A DNA stretch of 64,000 bases from Anoplolepis gracilipes (GCF_047496725.1 NC_132977.1:6518501-6582500); one strand, 5' to 3'. Numbered from the stretch's first letter, positions 1 through 15,140 are shown. Notes: generated from the sequence alone by a model not told the origin. Numbers and translations are program-made.

Positions 1-1433
1 TGCGAATTGGTCAATTTCACGCAATCAGCTTCCTATCGTCTAGTCGGCATATCGTCGGTCGATGCTCGGAATCGCGATGATAATTTGTTTGGGCGCGTAA
101 AAGTAAATTATGTTATTTTTATTCGTATTCATATACGTATATCGGCGAAAGGGAGGAGAGAATATACGATATATACCTATATATGTATATTTTGCGTGTG
201 CAAATCGGTGCACGTCGACACGTATCTGTGTGTATCAGCAACGTACCTGGCGAGATAAGCGAGACTGCTCGTGCATGCACGATCACACGTGTGGGACTCT
301 CGTTACACCAGATAAGGAAAATCCCAACTCTCCGCAAGCACTTAAACACGTTAAACACTCTTTACGGCACTCTGTACGCCCGTAAATCACATTCTTTCCG
401 TCACGTTCCATATTTTCGTAAAACACCTGAAGAATGTTAAGTGGGATGAAGACTTATAAGATGTGATAACACAAAGAGTATTTAAATAGTATTTTGTCGC
501 TGCGTAGGAGAAAATAGTTGCCGTTTTCTTCTATGACGCATTGTACATAAATTGTGAATAATAATAAATCAATGAATTAATTTCTTATACACATTTTCTT
601 AGAGAGAAAATTTATTTTTTAAATATCTTATTGATTTTAATCACAAAATTTGATTTTATTTTTACGTCTCCATATAATTATATATTCTGTAAAATATAAA
701 ATTTACTATTTAAATTTTGTTCTGTAAAATATAAATAACTTTATTCATTTAAGATTTGCGAAATAAAATATATTTTCTTATTTAATTTCATGTATAGCTT
801 TCTTGAAATTATTTTAAACAGATGTTTTGAATCAAAGTCGGTTCTGTATGTAAGCTGATATTCTGCTTCTCTCAAGAGTTCATATGTTGTTTGTGGTTTT
901 TTATCGATACATCGTGATTTCTTTCTCATAACTTACCTATCAAATGATACTGACAATTAAATACACTCTCGATTATATATATATATATATATATATTCCT
1001 TTTTTAACATTTTTTATTAACTATAATAAAATACTGACAATGAATACAAATCATATATTATTATAAATCATTAATTATCAGTTACAAATAAATTACCTTC
1101 TGTACGTTGATTGCACGATTATTGCACTTTTAAAAAAATGCGCGTGTACATGCTTTAAATTAAAGAATTATTTTTAAAAAAATATATAAATGCCCCATAC
1201 AATTTCGCATACCGTTGAGAATGTTGCTTAAAAAAATTAGTACGATGTCTCTGGAAAAAATGTAATATAATACCGGAGTAAAACGTGCGCCTTAAAAATA
1301 TCGCGAAGTTCGGCCCATCAAATTTACGCACAGAGCCACGGTAGAAATTATATAAATTGACTGCGGAGTAAATTATCGAGTAAATTATACAATTACACAC
1401 GGCACCGGCCGCAAAGCGCATTCTGGACGGCAT
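1..1433. other. intergenic, mixed then AT-rich; no gene seen
   Basis: The first 450 bp are moderately complex with several ACGTGT/CACGTG-like words. From 540 the sequence is AT-rich. Short open frames here have no recognisable product. Confidence 0.6.
972..996. repeat. (AT)n microsatellite
   Basis: About 12 uninterrupted AT units in AT-rich DNA. Confidence 0.9.
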
Positions 1434-1690
1434 CGAAGAAAAAGGAGAAGAAAACACATTGCGAGATGATGGTCAGAGGGAGGATGAGAAGAGGGAGGAA
1501 AAGGAGGGGGAGGAAAGGCAGGAGAAGGTCGGCATCGACTGGAAAGATGATGCCGCCGGGTTGGCTGGTTTAGCGAGCTTGCGAGCGGCGTGAGAGGATG
1601 ACGATTGGTGGGAGAAGTTGGACCCGTGGATTTCGTCAGTGTATGATAGGGAAAGGGCGCGAAGAGGGACGGAGAGGGGGTGCCAATCAA
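1434..1690. other. purine-rich tract (plus strand)
   Basis: Dense GGAGG, GAAAAGG and AGGAGGG words give strong plus-strand purine bias, mostly over 1434-1550. The long minus-strand frame across it encodes only Pro/Ser-rich low-complexity sequence. Confidence 0.6.
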
Positions 1691-3290
1691 GTCCTAATTA
1701 GCCGGTGTGGCAATTTTGGTGGTAACTGGTCGACCCGTCTACAGTCTACAATCTCGTAGCCTCCAAATATGCGAGTAAGAATATCCGCGGTTACATGCTT
1801 GTTCCCATCGGTCACACGGTCTCGTATAGTCAGCCTGATGACCGTGCTTGCGCGAGAAAGCTAGATCTCGTAAAAGTTCGCTGCATTCGAGAAGCTAGCG
1901 AGATTTATCGTGGCTTTTTTCTCGTGATTTAATTATCGGATTTCCGCGTCGATATTTCATTTAAAGTAATATTATGAGGCTGTGAATTAGTCGTCGATAT
2001 TGCAAAATATCGGATATATGTACTTGGTATAAAATGGCATTTATTATTTCCTGGAATATAAAATGTTTCAAGCATGTAATGTCGTTCATCGTGGTTTTTT
2101 TTGTCGGATGATGTCTCTTGAAATGTTTTAAGGTAACAACATTTCCGACTATGTACCATGTTATCGTCCGGCTTGATAATACACGATCCGGCCGTTTAAT
2201 GCCGAAAAAATGAGAAAATGAAAAAGATTACATACTCCTCTCGTTTCCCAAAGTGTCTTCTCTTACCGCGCAATAAGAAATACAAATATTATCCGGCCAT
2301 CTTCGAAGCTACTCTAATTAAAACTTTTCTGTTTTGCCGCTATCCGTTTTTTATTCTTCTTCTTCTTCTTCTTCTTCTTCTTCTTCTTCTTCTTCTTTCT
2401 TCTCTGTCGTAACTCTTGCCTTACAATCAGGTTCTGCAGTTGTAATGTTATCTGACGTTGTACGAATATATTAACAGAAAAAGTTAAGATCGTTCGAAGA
2501 GAAATTTATTCTTACGATAAAATAATCCACGCCTTTTCGGAACGGTATATTTTTTTGTCTGGAATCCTTTCTCTTCCTTCCTCGGCGCGCTTCACAAAAA
2601 TATCGATGCGAAGGTAAACAGAATCTTAAATAAATATCCTGATAACAGATGCAATGTGCCCACGCGCTTAACTCGGCTTCGGTCAAAACAACTCGCGACG
2701 TCCGATATAAATAACGTACGACACTTGTGATTATAATTTTTTCCATCTTACTCTCCATATTCCAATATACTATATCCGGTCGCTCCATATTCTACGTAAT
2801 ATACGTAAATGTACGCAACATTTTAGCCAGGATACGTGCGTATATATGTATATGTTCCGGAATCTACAAGAGTAGAACCTACCCAGCGTCGTAAAGATTC
2901 TCTGCTATGAGAAAGAGAGTAAGAAGTAACAGAGGGAGGAGAAGGGGACAGGAGTAGCGGCGAGGGAAAAAGGGCAGGAGGGAACGGAGGGTAACATTCC
3001 TTTTAGGGTACCATTTTGTCTGCTTTGGTTCCCCTCTCACGTCAGACACCGAGTGTATAATTCATTTCTCGTAACTCCCATGGGATTACGCCATGGGCTG
3101 TGCCTCTCCGCAAGGGTCCATTTCACAAGGTCCATCCGCTTTGGCGCTCGAGCGGGTTGAAAGAAATATTGCTTCTGAAATACATACGGCGAATATGGGG
3201 TTCGTGACGGATAAAGTTTTATCAGTGTACTGAGTTCGCCAAGCGTATAGTTGGAAATTCTCTTCTCTTTTTGATTACATACGACAAGTA
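1691..3290. other. moderately complex intergenic DNA; no gene seen
   Basis: Unique sequence around 1700-1920 and 2490-2880, a (TTC)n repeat, then a purine-rich tract at 2910-2996 and a complex patch at 3000-3250. PHO-type GCCATCTT is near 2286. Confidence 0.55.
2354..2396. repeat. (TTC)n microsatellite
   Basis: About 14 TTC units, purine-rich on the minus strand. Confidence 0.9.
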
Positions 3291-6200
3291 TATGTGGTTG
3301 TAAAAGTATTGCATAGGAAAATCTAGAAAAAAAAGGAAATAATATCGTCGAAAAAAATTAATTGTATTTATATAGAGAAATAGATTTTTTTTTGAAATAT
3401 ATAATACTTTTACAAGTATTATATAAAAAATAGTAAGAAATTATTCAAAGTAATTAAGAAATGGAAATTCTCTACTGCGAGAATTGCATTTAACAAAACA
3501 TGTTTGTTTGGTTCATTTAAAATTTATATTTTGTTTTGCCCGATTTAATTGGATGTTGCACAATATCATACACCATGAAAATTAAATGTCCAAACTAATT
3601 GACCATATGTCTTGAAATAAAGATATGATAAGGCATCTTAAGTATCAAGGAGATATTTACCGTGGAACGTGTGATACTTTGCAACACAATGTAATATTTA
3701 TTTGTCAATTATACATGTATAATCTTTGGTTTTCTCTTTTTCTCTCTTTCAGTTTATATTACAAACAAAATCGAAAAACACGTTCAACTTTTTTTTTACG
3801 CATATAATAATAATTTTATTAAAATTGGAAATCTTTTTCCAATCCAATAACAAAACATTATTGAATAATGTAAAAGAAAGTAAAAGAAATGTGTGTGTAT
3901 GAATGTTATTTAATATTATAGAAACAAAAGAGACAAAATTAAAATTGTACTTTAAATGAACTAAATTGTAAAAAATGAAATAACAGTCTTTTGAAAATAA
4001 TTGCGAAATATATTTAAACAGGAAAAAAGACCACTAAAATGAATAGATAAAAATTGTGGCAATCATTGCATCCATTGATACCTTTATGATATGAAAGAAT
4101 CAATAATAATATTTCCTCTAAATATTATATATGTTTTGCTTTATCTTGGAATGTTTACACAAGATATCATTATGGTGTGCATAAAAGAATTTTAGATTGT
4201 AGCTGAAAAGTCCTGTAAATATGTTACATTTAAAATTTAATTATAGATATAAATATAATTAATTACTATTCTCATAAAAGGTCTTTTCATTATTTCAACA
4301 ATGCATTCATGTTATTCTGAAGTATCCTTCTCTCAAAATAAATAAAAAATATGATATGAAAACCGAAGTAAAAAATTCTAATCCAATTTTATTATTCGTA
4401 TAATTATGGCAGAATCTTGTAAAATTTAAATATTTTATAAATAATTATGTGTAAAATTATTCAGAAAAATTCAATATTTAATTTCGTTTTTTTGCAACAT
4501 TATAACAACTTGTACAAAATTGCAAGCATGACAATTTAAAATTTTATTTACAAATTTAGAGTCAATATGATTTTAACGCGATAGCATTCGTTGCAAGTGT
4601 TAAATTTATTTTCTTACTCAATTCAGTCATCTTCTTAAATGCGACGAAATTTCTTTGGTAACCGTATATTGCTTGGAAAAGTTGAAAATCTCATCACGCT
4701 GTCGGTACGTGACACAGCTCTTTCTATGTTAATAAGATCTTTGATTTCATGTAAATTAACTACGATTGAGAGTCAGGAATTATACAAATATCCGACGCTC
4801 GCACAATCTTATTAGCTGAAAACATTCCTTGGAAAATTTTACTTGAAAGCTCTCTTAATGTAATTAGGGTTCAATATTTATAAATGTAAATTTATAAAAG
4901 GCAAATATATAATCTTTAGATACCATGCCAATAATTTAAATTTTTCTGCTTCAATTATCTCAATATCGAAACTTTCTACAAATTAGAAGAGTTGAGTGTC
5001 AATTAACTTTTAACCGAGAAGTTTAAATTTCAGTTAATTTAGTTAATAAGAACATTACTGGTCATATTTTTTTATCTACATCTCTATAAATAATAGCAAT
5101 TGATTCACTCCGATTTAATCAAAATTCAATATATAAATATAAAATACATATAATGTGAACACTTATTAATATAAGTATTTAGTGCGCGAAACTCGTGCAA
5201 GTATAAAATAATAAATAATATAAAATAATTTAATTTAAAACTTATGATTGCAAATTTTAAATAGCAATTATTCTATACATGATTTTGAAAAAAGCACAAT
5301 ATATATGTCGATATAATTTTGTATATTATAACATTAAATTTTATTTAACTCCTAAAATATCTTGCTTTTTTTAATACAATTGGAATGTTACAACGGTTAC
5401 AATCATATGTGTCCTAAAAGTATAAAAATGTTTTATTACATCGTGAGATTTATTACCGAGACTTTTTATAATGTTATACGTTCGTTGCCGAAGTCAGTTC
5501 ACTACTGTTCGTTCTCTTAAACGTCTTCGTCCGGAATATTCTCCAAGAAGGTTTAGTCAAAAGTAATCTGAAGAAAGATAGGAAGTTAGTTCGGAGCCCG
5601 AGGTCAAAATGACGAGGTGTGCGAGACCCAACTATTCTTAACCCTTTCACTGCTTTGCTCGGTTTATAGTTTTATAGCTTTTCGCGGCGATTCAGTGTTA
5701 GAATCTCTCAAAGAGCCTTGCTTAAACCCTTTTAGGGAATATTGTTCGAAGGACATTTACATCTTTTCCGCAGATCTATTTTACGTTATTGGATGACACA
5801 ATTATACTATTTTACGTTATTTGACACGCCACGCGCGTAACAAAATTTAATGCACTAAGATATATATACTTGCAGTAAATTAACAGAAATTTGAAGTATG
5901 AATACACGTTACATAAAAAATAACTTCAATATTCTAAAATTAAAGATTAAAAGATGTTTTAAATTTATTAATGATTATTATTAATAATTTTATATCTCTT
6001 TATATGTATTATTTTGCTCTTTTATCCAAGAAAATATTTCTGCTTTACTGTGATTAAATATTTCAAATTCACATAGATTGCAGAAATAATGAATTCTCTG
6101 AAATCGTGAATATCACATGAGACCATTTACCGTAAACGTTAAGTTAAAGTTTCAAAGTTTGATGTAGCGGTGACTGGCCTGGACCATCGGTTTAAACGGT

Positions 6201-8220
6201 AATTGACTACTTGAACGGTTCAAAACTTTTGGAACTTGCAAAGTTGATTAAGTCACATATCACGAATTTATTTTGTCGAAAAAAGATTTTCATTATGGAA
6301 TCTCACATTCATATTTTACATATGCAAAGTGACAAATAATTATCAAGGAAATAAAAATAAAAAGTATGATGCTGTGTGTGTGTGTGTAACTATTTCTTAC
6401 ATAAGTCTCACTTGTGATAATCTTTAAATTTTTCGATGATGCCATGGAAAGAAAAAAAATTACACTAACGATAATAAGGTCAACATCTTGAGATATCTAC
6501 TTTGCAAACATATTTTTTTGTAAGTAAACTGTGTTATACGATCGCTCATATAATGCATGATATATGTGATATTGATTCTTCGGATGAAGCAACGGGGTCC
6601 AAGAGAATTTGGCGAATATATCGCGCGATATATACAAACGGGAAATAGTATCGCGTACGCTACGGGGGGAGCAATGTCGTGCATATTCAACGGTGTAGTA
6701 TGCAAAACGTATACATATGTAGGAACAATGTTCCGTACAACACATACGCGTTTTTGCGAACCGTTCGCAAGCGTAAACTATAAAGCCACGTTTTACCGGT
6801 CGTAAAGTCAATGAAGGTGGTCACGTTTGCCCTTTCAATGTCTTCCCGAGCGTCTAGGCGTCCATCGACGAGACCTAGGTAGCCTATGGAATTATGAGCT
6901 CGGTGGATCCATGAATATTTAAATTCTGAAGGTCGCTTTGTTTTTCTCTCGGAACGTCGGACACAACTGTAGCGAGACGGATGCAAGTGTAAAAATTGGC
7001 TCCTCTTTCTTTGCGAATGGTCCTTTATCGGGTCTCGAGTTGCATAATTTCTTAAACAGTTTCAGTTTTTTTTTTTTTCTTTTTCTTTTTTTTCCATAAA
7101 ATTCGAGTTTAGTCTTTCATTAAAAATGTCTTTTATTCTGAATTTTTTTCATTCTCTTACTTTCAATATTATTCTCATAAAAAAATCAGATTGTCAGTTA
7201 TTATTAACATTTTAGGAGTCTATAAATATATTCTATAATAAAAAAATATATTTTATAAATATATTAATATATAATTAATTTACCAGTGGTTACTATAAAG
7301 TTACTATAAACTAGAATAATTATCTTTGTGAAAAAACGCAATATTCAATACTGAAATATAATATGAAAATTTTATTTTATATTTAAAATTGTTCTCTACG
7401 CGAATGTTATCTCGTCGACTTAATTTTATATTTTCCATATAGCTCTGATAATTTTAATTAAAGTTTGAGCTTTCAGAGAAATGAGATTAGAATGAATCGA
7501 ATCGAGAGAAATTTGTTAAAAGTTTCGACATAGAAAATATGAGCCAAACGGATCATTTGAAAAGGGGTTCGATAAGTGGATTACTGAATAAAGCCATAGG
7601 ATTCATATGGATTAATCGCTATTATATCGTCTAGTTCAATTGACTTAATTAGATCTTCCTAGTTATTCGTCGCCAAAGTGCAGAAGATATTCTGTAGTTT
7701 ACGTTGGCAGACAAGGTCTTAGAATTAAAAAATTGGAAAAGTTAAATATTACAGACCGTCTCTCTAATTAGTGGACGCGAGCCGATACGCGAATTTCTCG
7801 AATCTAAAGCAATTATTACGACGACAAATATTATTAACTGGTTCTTTAGATTCAATCCTACGATACGTTCCTCTCTCTTTTTAACAGATATTTCGGAATA
7901 TTTTAATTTATCGATTTATTACCTTCAGTTTTATATCGATAGTACATCCACAAATATTTTATTCTGAAACATTTGTAGTTTTTGATTGAAATTTATCTTT
8001 TTAAAAATCGAGCGGTAACTTTTAACAATATCAGAAATGTTTTAAACTAATTCTCATTAATATAGTTGAAATATGAAACGGTTAACGAAATATCTTTGAA
8101 AATTTGAATCCCATACATACGTAAGCTTACATGTAACCTTTCTTTTTCCGTAGCTAATTATATAAAGAAACAGTAGAGTCTTTTGTTCTTTCACCGTTAT
8201 GACCTTCAGCCATAGCTGGC
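3291..8220. other. AT-rich intergenic stretch; no gene seen
   Basis: Very AT-rich from 3291 to about 5480 and again for most of 5760-6540 and 7030-8150. Moderately complex islands lie at 5480-5760 and 6540-7020. No repeat family or coding signal is recognised. Confidence 0.6.
5776..5821. repeat. 15-bp direct repeat
   Basis: CTATTTTACGTTATT occurs at 5776-5790 and 5807-5821, each followed by a TGACAC-like sequence. Confidence 0.75.
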
Positions 8221-10960
8221 TCTTCTGTTAGTATGCGATCTTTTTGCTTCTGTGGAAAGCAAAAAATTAACCCTTCCGACCCGCAAGCGGTTTCTTTATG
8301 GTTTTTGCTCCTAGAGAATATTTATGAGCGTCCACATGGATCAGCAGAACATATGTATATGTATGTATATGATAGCATATTTTTCTGTGGAACTTCCGAT
8401 AGAGATTTGAGTTTAGTTACGCCAAATATATGGTTTTCAAAATGTGTCTTCTATTGTTACATTTCTATTTTCGTAAGAAAGAAAACGACTGGCATTTTGG
8501 AAGCTCCTGTTTATTAAAGACTTTTCAACATCTAATTATTTTAGTTTTGATTATCTCAAGTGTCATCTTTATTACACATCTATATGTAAATTAAAATATA
8601 AGGTGAGCGTTTTGTACTAAAGTGACAGCATATATACGTCTAAAGTAGGCACTAGTTTTTTTTGTCTAATAGCAGCATGGCCGTTAGAATTATGCAGAGC
8701 TCATCTTATTGGGCCCAAATAAGGTATCACGGGGGCTAAGGAAGGCGTGGACATGGCAGGATCCTAACTGGGGATCACAATGAAATTTGGCTTGGAACGA
8801 TTTTAATGAAAATACTATATTATGTGTATATGTATACATGCGACTCCGCTAATCGGATACCGCCATTTTCGGACTCGAAAATTGGGCCCCATTGCGAATC
8901 AACGCACTCGTGTAAGGAGTAACGCGGGGCGTCGCTTTGATTTTAATTAGACGCGCTTGTCACTTTTTTCGTGCGTATGTGATCTGCAATATAATTAGCA
9001 TAAGCGAAATAATTAGCGGAGTCGACACGCTAAGCTTGCGTGAGAACCGGCCGAAGCTCGTTTTCAGATAAAAAGCGAATGACCAAACGCGCAGAATATT
9101 ACAGCTTAATGTATAAGCCGGCTCGCATTACGCAAATGAGATTCCCGAAAGAAGAGCCAAAACATCGAAGAGTCAAAACATCGAGATTGAATCCGAGAGT
9201 TCCCCGATCATTTCGTATATATACACATACATGTATACGCGCTTTGATCTCGCGCTTATTTAGCGGATAAATATGCATACGAAGGCGTTTAGGTTCTTGG
9301 AGAAATCGAGGAAGGCTGAAATTCCTCTCACAAAACCGCTGACCAAATTTTATAAAAGTGACATTCCATTTATAATCTCAGATACGAGCCAAAGTTTAAA
9401 AACAATTTATAAATGATCCACAGTGGCTTATTATATAGTTTTCTTTAAATAAATGATTATAAATAGTATGCAGAAATATGTGGATTATATTTCGTATAAT
9501 ATATTGAAGACGTGTTAAATACATCATAATATAACATACGATAAATATAATATATATTTATATAAAAATATGCGATTAATTAATAAACGATATGGAAATT
9601 ATATTATTATTTTGAATTTTATCTTGCAATCTTTTTACATGAAATAAATAAAAGTGCGAAAATTAAAGTACATCTTTTTCTCTGAATATCTTAAGAACAA
9701 ATTAAAAATTAAATTGGAAATTTATTAATTTTTTTTATTGTAATGTAGTTGTCACATAAGTGAAAAAAAAACTATGATTTTATCATGAAAATATTACAAA
9801 GTAAATTGCAGTCACTTTTTCGTAATTAACATAATAATATGAAACGGATAATAAAAATGCATGGTACGAAAATTGCAACAATTAGAACTTCGCGAGAAAT
9901 CGTAAATACGTGAATAAGAGGGAGCCAAAATTATTCGTGTAGAATAATTAACATACAGGCATGTAATCTTTTTGAGACCTCGGGACAACGGAAATGCAGC
10001 CGAGCGTGGAATCGCTGATGATACGTTTGCACGCGTAAGATGGTAATTTTGTTTCTCTGTAACACGGTTATTTTACTGCTGAGCCACGAAAAATTTGTTG
10101 GTAAAAATATCTGTTACATTTTCTGGCCTTTCTATTCTTTATACGCATTATAATTACGCATTGTTGATATGATAAAATATAGAAATACAAGTTTTTAATT
10201 ATTTCTAAAAATTAATCAATCTTATTTTTTTAGATTATATAAAATTGACACACACGCATGTTGCAAAGAATTTAAGAATGTCATGAAAAATTGGATTCTT
10301 ATTGATCTGATAGAGAATATGTGTTAGATTGACTTCTAACTTATCGAAACATGGATCGTTCGATTTTTCAACATCAAACTGAGAGCCAAAGAGATTTTAG
10401 TTGATCACACAGGGCGTGACTTGGTTAGTTGACTCCAATGGAATCGGATCGTTTGCTACGTACGTGGTTCGAATTTATCTGACGAAACAAACGACACGAC
10501 AAAATTGTTATTCGTGAGTGGCTGTCCTCGACCGTAAAAGGTTAGGTTCTTTTACTCGCGTTGTACTCTTACTTTCGTTCGAGAGCGTCTTAGCATGTAC
10601 GTAAACAAATATAAATTAGCGCATAAATTTAGAATAAAAATAAAACCTATTTTCTCTACATATACATATAGGCAAATGTGATATCGATAATTTACTCGAC
10701 ACATCGTTCGATCGTATTACAAAAATACTTTACTATAAAATTATGTATCACAACGATTTAATTGATCTGTTTTTCTACTCTCTTACAATTAGTTATTTAT
10801 AGACGGTTTACATACACATGCATAAGCAGAGTACGCATACATATATGTATATAATATTATACTTATATTGTATATATTATATGTATACACAGTTACAGCT
10901 TGAGAGCATAAATTGTGCAATATTACGGCGAGTAATGCATTTAAACGGGCAAAGTAAAGT
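8221..10960. other. intergenic; complex patch at 8.64-9.33 kb, then AT-rich
   Basis: 8640-9330 is unique and GC-richer, and contains CCGCCATTTTCGG near 8860, a good PHO/YY1-type site. The rest is AT-rich apart from patches around 9.9-10.1 and 10.35-10.6 kb. No gene seen. Confidence 0.5.
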
Positions 10961-12860
10961 TTCTAATTAAGGGTCTCTCCTTAAGAGCGTGCACCAGAGG
11001 ATAAGACCGAGGGAATCGCGAAATATTACCAGGCACCGAACGGATAACGACCCTGCCGGCTCCGCGAATAAACGCTGGACTGTCTCTCTTCTCCTCGATC
11101 CTCCTCTTTCTCTCTCTTTTGCTCTTACTCACCCTTCCCACGCTTCGAACTTCGGGTAGAACTAATGAACCGTAACGCAACGCAATTACGCAGCCGCTTC
11201 CACGTGAATTCTTACGCGAGTCGTCGTCCCCTTCCATCGTCCTTTTTTTTTTCTCGCCCGACTCCTTCCACGGCGCTTGAGGGCTCGTAAATATGACAGG
11301 ATCGCGGCTAACCGACGTTGTTATCGATATCTTCTTATCTTCCTACCCGGATACTCCTTCCCGTATCAACCGGCCAATCCGCGATCGCCGGACTCGATCG
11401 TGGGACTCGAGCGGAAGTGTAAAAACTGCATTTTACGACGAGAAGAGCTGCGCTGCCACCTCTCGTAAACAAAGTTTAGTAAATTAATTCGATCCTATGT
11501 AAATGCACGGTTTATATATGTATGCACTGGGACGTCTTTTTGCGCGCATATTCAGTGTTGTGCAATCTTATTTACTATAAATTATTTATACCGGCAGCGG
11601 AAAATATTACTCTTTAGTGGTGGCGTGCAATCATTTTCCCACTTTTTTATACGCATAATTAAAGACTAACAGTTAAATTTATGCTTTATTAAATTATTAG
11701 CATTTTTCTAAAAAAATAAAACCTAATTATATATGTATATAATTTATATAGATATTACATAAAATTATTGATGCTATTTTTTTAATTTTTTTAAGTGAAT
11801 ATAAAATATTATAAGTGCATTATATATAAATTATTTAACATTGAAACGAATTTCTAAAATTGAATAAAGAACTTTTTTTAAGAAATTCGCGTACTCATGT
11901 ATCGATAAATTTCGAGTCTTATCGCCGTAAGTTAACATTGTCGCTATCATCTTGATACTAAAGCCAAATGTCAATACGAACATGTGGTTTGGTGAACACG
12001 AAGATAAATTTATTTGCTGAATTACGTTTCATCGTGGAAGGTCGAACAGTACGAAATCTCATCGTATCTCTCTACGGAAAATCATAAATATTTAACATGC
12101 AAGTTACTTTTTGTATTACGAGACTAGTAGTGGGACGTCAAACGAGTTGTTTGACTTTTTGCAATTCGTTTCTTTGAAAATACAGTGTCTGCCGGCCAAT
12201 GTCAACAGTTTGATTCTCTTCGATAATCCACCATCGTTTGAATAATTTTTCCGTCCTTGGGACGGAATAAACGTACCCGTTGAGAATACACGTTGTCTTA
12301 TCGAATCGTGATACGACGACGTACTTGAAGCGTAGTCAAGGGCAAATTAACGATTCTCATACATTTATTCATCGTGTCGTTTATGAAATATCGATTAATG
12401 GCAACTGAATGACAGTTGCGTAAGTTGTAAGTGCTTCCGACGAGGCCGAAATAAGAAGGAAACGTAACGCGTGTCGCGCGTGGCGTGCCGTCGTCGAACG
12501 CCTCGTAAAAAAACGAGCTTGCGGACGAGGAGCATAACGTCTGTTTACGATGGTCGCATAAAATTCCCTCTCAGGATGGCATGCGAGCATGAATGAAGGC
12601 GGCGGTACGTGTCGTAGGAACGTAGCAGCCAGTCAACCGGCCGAAGGAACGAGCGATTACGCAAGCGGCCGACTTTACGAGCAAACGCGAAGCGGTATCT
12701 CTCTGCCTTTAGACAGTCTCCAGACAAGAACAGCGGCGATGACCTGCACACGCCATTATGATGATGATCGCAATGATCGCGAGACCGCCCGAGTCCGTCA
12801 ACTGCGCGAATGCGACGAGATAACAATAATCTGTCTCTGAAACTCTAGATACGTTCTCGA
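10961..12860. other. two CpG-rich islands separated by AT-rich DNA
   Basis: Islands at 10.96-11.5 and 12.0-12.86 kb are rich in CGATCG, ACGACG and CGCG words. Open frames in both islands overlap on opposite strands and look like by-products of low stop-codon density. Confidence 0.5.
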
Positions 12861-14860
12861 TCTTCTGCGATTGGCAGTTTATTTCTACGGTCGGAGTTCC
12901 AACGCTGATTAAATCTCTCTGTTTTTTCCGAGATTTGTTACACGAATAATTTCAAAGTCGATGATTCACACGGTATATTATAAAAAAATAATGACAGGCA
13001 AAATTAAAATTATTCGAATGGAAAAATAAGAAGATCTGCGCGGAATATTTAATTTTTTTAATCGAATGTTTTAATCATTGGACTGCTGACGAGAAACTCT
13101 TGACAATAATAAGAGAATGACCTGCAAGTGCAAACTGCGATAGCCTTAAGGGGAAAATATGAGTAAATGAGATGAGAAAACAATAAATGTCTGTCTTCGT
13201 GTTTATCTCTCGGTACTTATGTGTGCAAATAATTCTGACAGCGTTTGTATTTTCCTCATTCTAAAAAATAATATTCTAGCCACCACGTGTAAAATATTCG
13301 ACGTAGATGGGTTGAATATAAAGGGACGGAAAATATTGCATGTCTTTTCTGAGTAGCGTGACTGCACGCTACTCTAAACAATGTAACAGCCATTGAAGGC
13401 GAGAGAGAACGTCAGTGTCTTCTAGTTTTTCCTTTTTATCATTTGATATCAGAGTTTATAAATTAAATAAGAATCTAGAATGTCCTTGCGGCGATGTTGC
13501 AGAGTTTGCAATGTTATTTCAAATGCATTTCTCTCACATTCGAGTTTATAAGTTATTATCTAGTCAAATTGGTTCAATTCTACAATCGTGCAAACTAGTC
13601 AGACCGTACGTAGTTGATGGAATAAATTATTGTGACAGTTATGTGGGCAATAAAATTGGCGGACAGACAGCGTCCAGACAGTAAATGAATCTTCTTCGCT
13701 CTGCCCACGATAACCTAGATTGTAAACCAAGATGAGAGATATATGCGATGATATCTAATGTGTAACGTTGACCGCCGGGGATTATTATCTCTCTCTGAGC
13801 CAGTTTAATTAACCTTAAACGTTTCTATCGTTGTAAAGATTTTCTCTTCGTAATAGTAGAAGAAAAAAAAAATAAATCAATCGAATTGCATTCATTAAGA
13901 ATCACGAAAGAGATACGTGTCTTTTTACGACTGTCACTGGAATGCTCCTTGAACGCACTCTTACATGCGTTGTTTAATGTGTGATCAAATGGTCCAAGAA
14001 ATGATCTCCGTTTATGAGGAATGACCTTTCCTTCTCTTCGCTCTCTCTCAGTTGACAAGTCTCGCGACACTATCAGTCTACTCATCTCTCGATCATTGAT
14101 CGCACGCTGCGCGTTCAAGAGTGCACCACCGAACGTGCAGCAGTAGATAAGATAAGAATGTATCTCTTTTATCTTCCATGTCGTCCGGTCGGTATAGACC
14201 GTCTTCTTTCCCCTTTCTTCTTACCACCCACGCCCCTTATTGCCCAAATAAAGCTAAACGAGCGCTTTTACGAGCGTCTATAAAGCTTTAAGTGTTAGCG
14301 AAACGAGCGGCGCGCGGCAACTCCTACTCTTCTCCGCGGCTTTTAAATCGCGCGTCTTTGCAGGGTCCCTCTGTGTGTGACACGTACATACGTACACCCG
14401 TACACAAAACACCTGAATGATGTCGGTCACTCGTATGAATCATGGTTACATGCTATTGATGTCAAGGTTACTCGAGTAACGGATGGGACGATGGGTTAGT
14501 AAATGACAGCTGGGCTAAGCCATTTTTATTGTTGCGTATTGTTGGATATATTGGAAAACCGTTACTTCTTTATCTCTTTATAATGCTGTTTTATTATCAT
14601 CTTTGCAATTGTACATATGTATATATATATTTAGAACATTCTTTTTGACGTTATGTATAAAGAAAATAGAATTATCCTTCTTATTGTAAATTAATATAAT
14701 AATTGAATACAGTTGATGATTAATTTTAATGAAAATGTTTTAATGAAAGATAAAGTAAGGAATTTATAGTATACATATATTATGGAAAGAGGGAGGGAGA
14801 GAGAGAAAAGTATGTTTTTTTTTCTTTAAAGTTCTAAGTTGACTTTTTCGTACAGAGTCA
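12861..14860. other. intergenic, mixed composition; no gene seen
   Basis: Alternating AT-rich and moderately complex DNA, with CpG-rich sequence at 14.1-14.5 kb (GAGCGGCGCGCGGC). A GA-rich run lies at 14785-14808. Confidence 0.5.
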
Positions 14861-15055
14861 AGGTCACAGACAAGTTCACTAACGCAAGATGCGGTTGCGT
14901 TTCCTGGAAACATTACGATACACTACTGGCCGAGAAGGTCGTTTATCGACTCTAAAACGAGTCGAAGTGCGATAGATAGCGGAAAACAGCGCATCTCTTC
15001 CCGTAAAATATATTGTATCCGTACAAGGTTTCTCACGTGTGTCTGTCTTTATACG

Positions 15056-15063
15056 TGACGTCA
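15056..15063. promoter_or_regulatory. palindromic CRE TGACGTCA
   Basis: A full 8-bp CRE palindrome (CREB/ATF family site), the first of three CRE-type sites within 390 bp of a GC island. Confidence 0.35.
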
Positions 15064-15134
15064 CATGGTACACCAGGTTCGCGGGAGAAGTGCCACGACC
15101 TGCCCCAATCCGGACGGGTGTAAAGGCAGGGCAA

Positions 15135-15140
15135 TATAAA
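15135..15140 (+). promoter_or_regulatory. possible TATA box in a GC-rich context
   Basis: TATAAA lies within GGGCAATATAAACG, flanked by GC-rich DNA and 70 bp right of a CRE palindrome. No convincing initiator is seen at the expected spacing. If functional it would drive rightward transcription, the iab-8 direction. Confidence 0.15.

Noticed and set aside
4893..4902. TATAAAAGGC as a promoter
   Set aside because: It lies in very AT-rich DNA where such words are frequent, with no supporting motif.
10466..10480. tRNA-like T-arm word GGTTCGAAT
   Set aside because: The flanking bases do not pair into a T-stem and no acceptor or D-arm is present.
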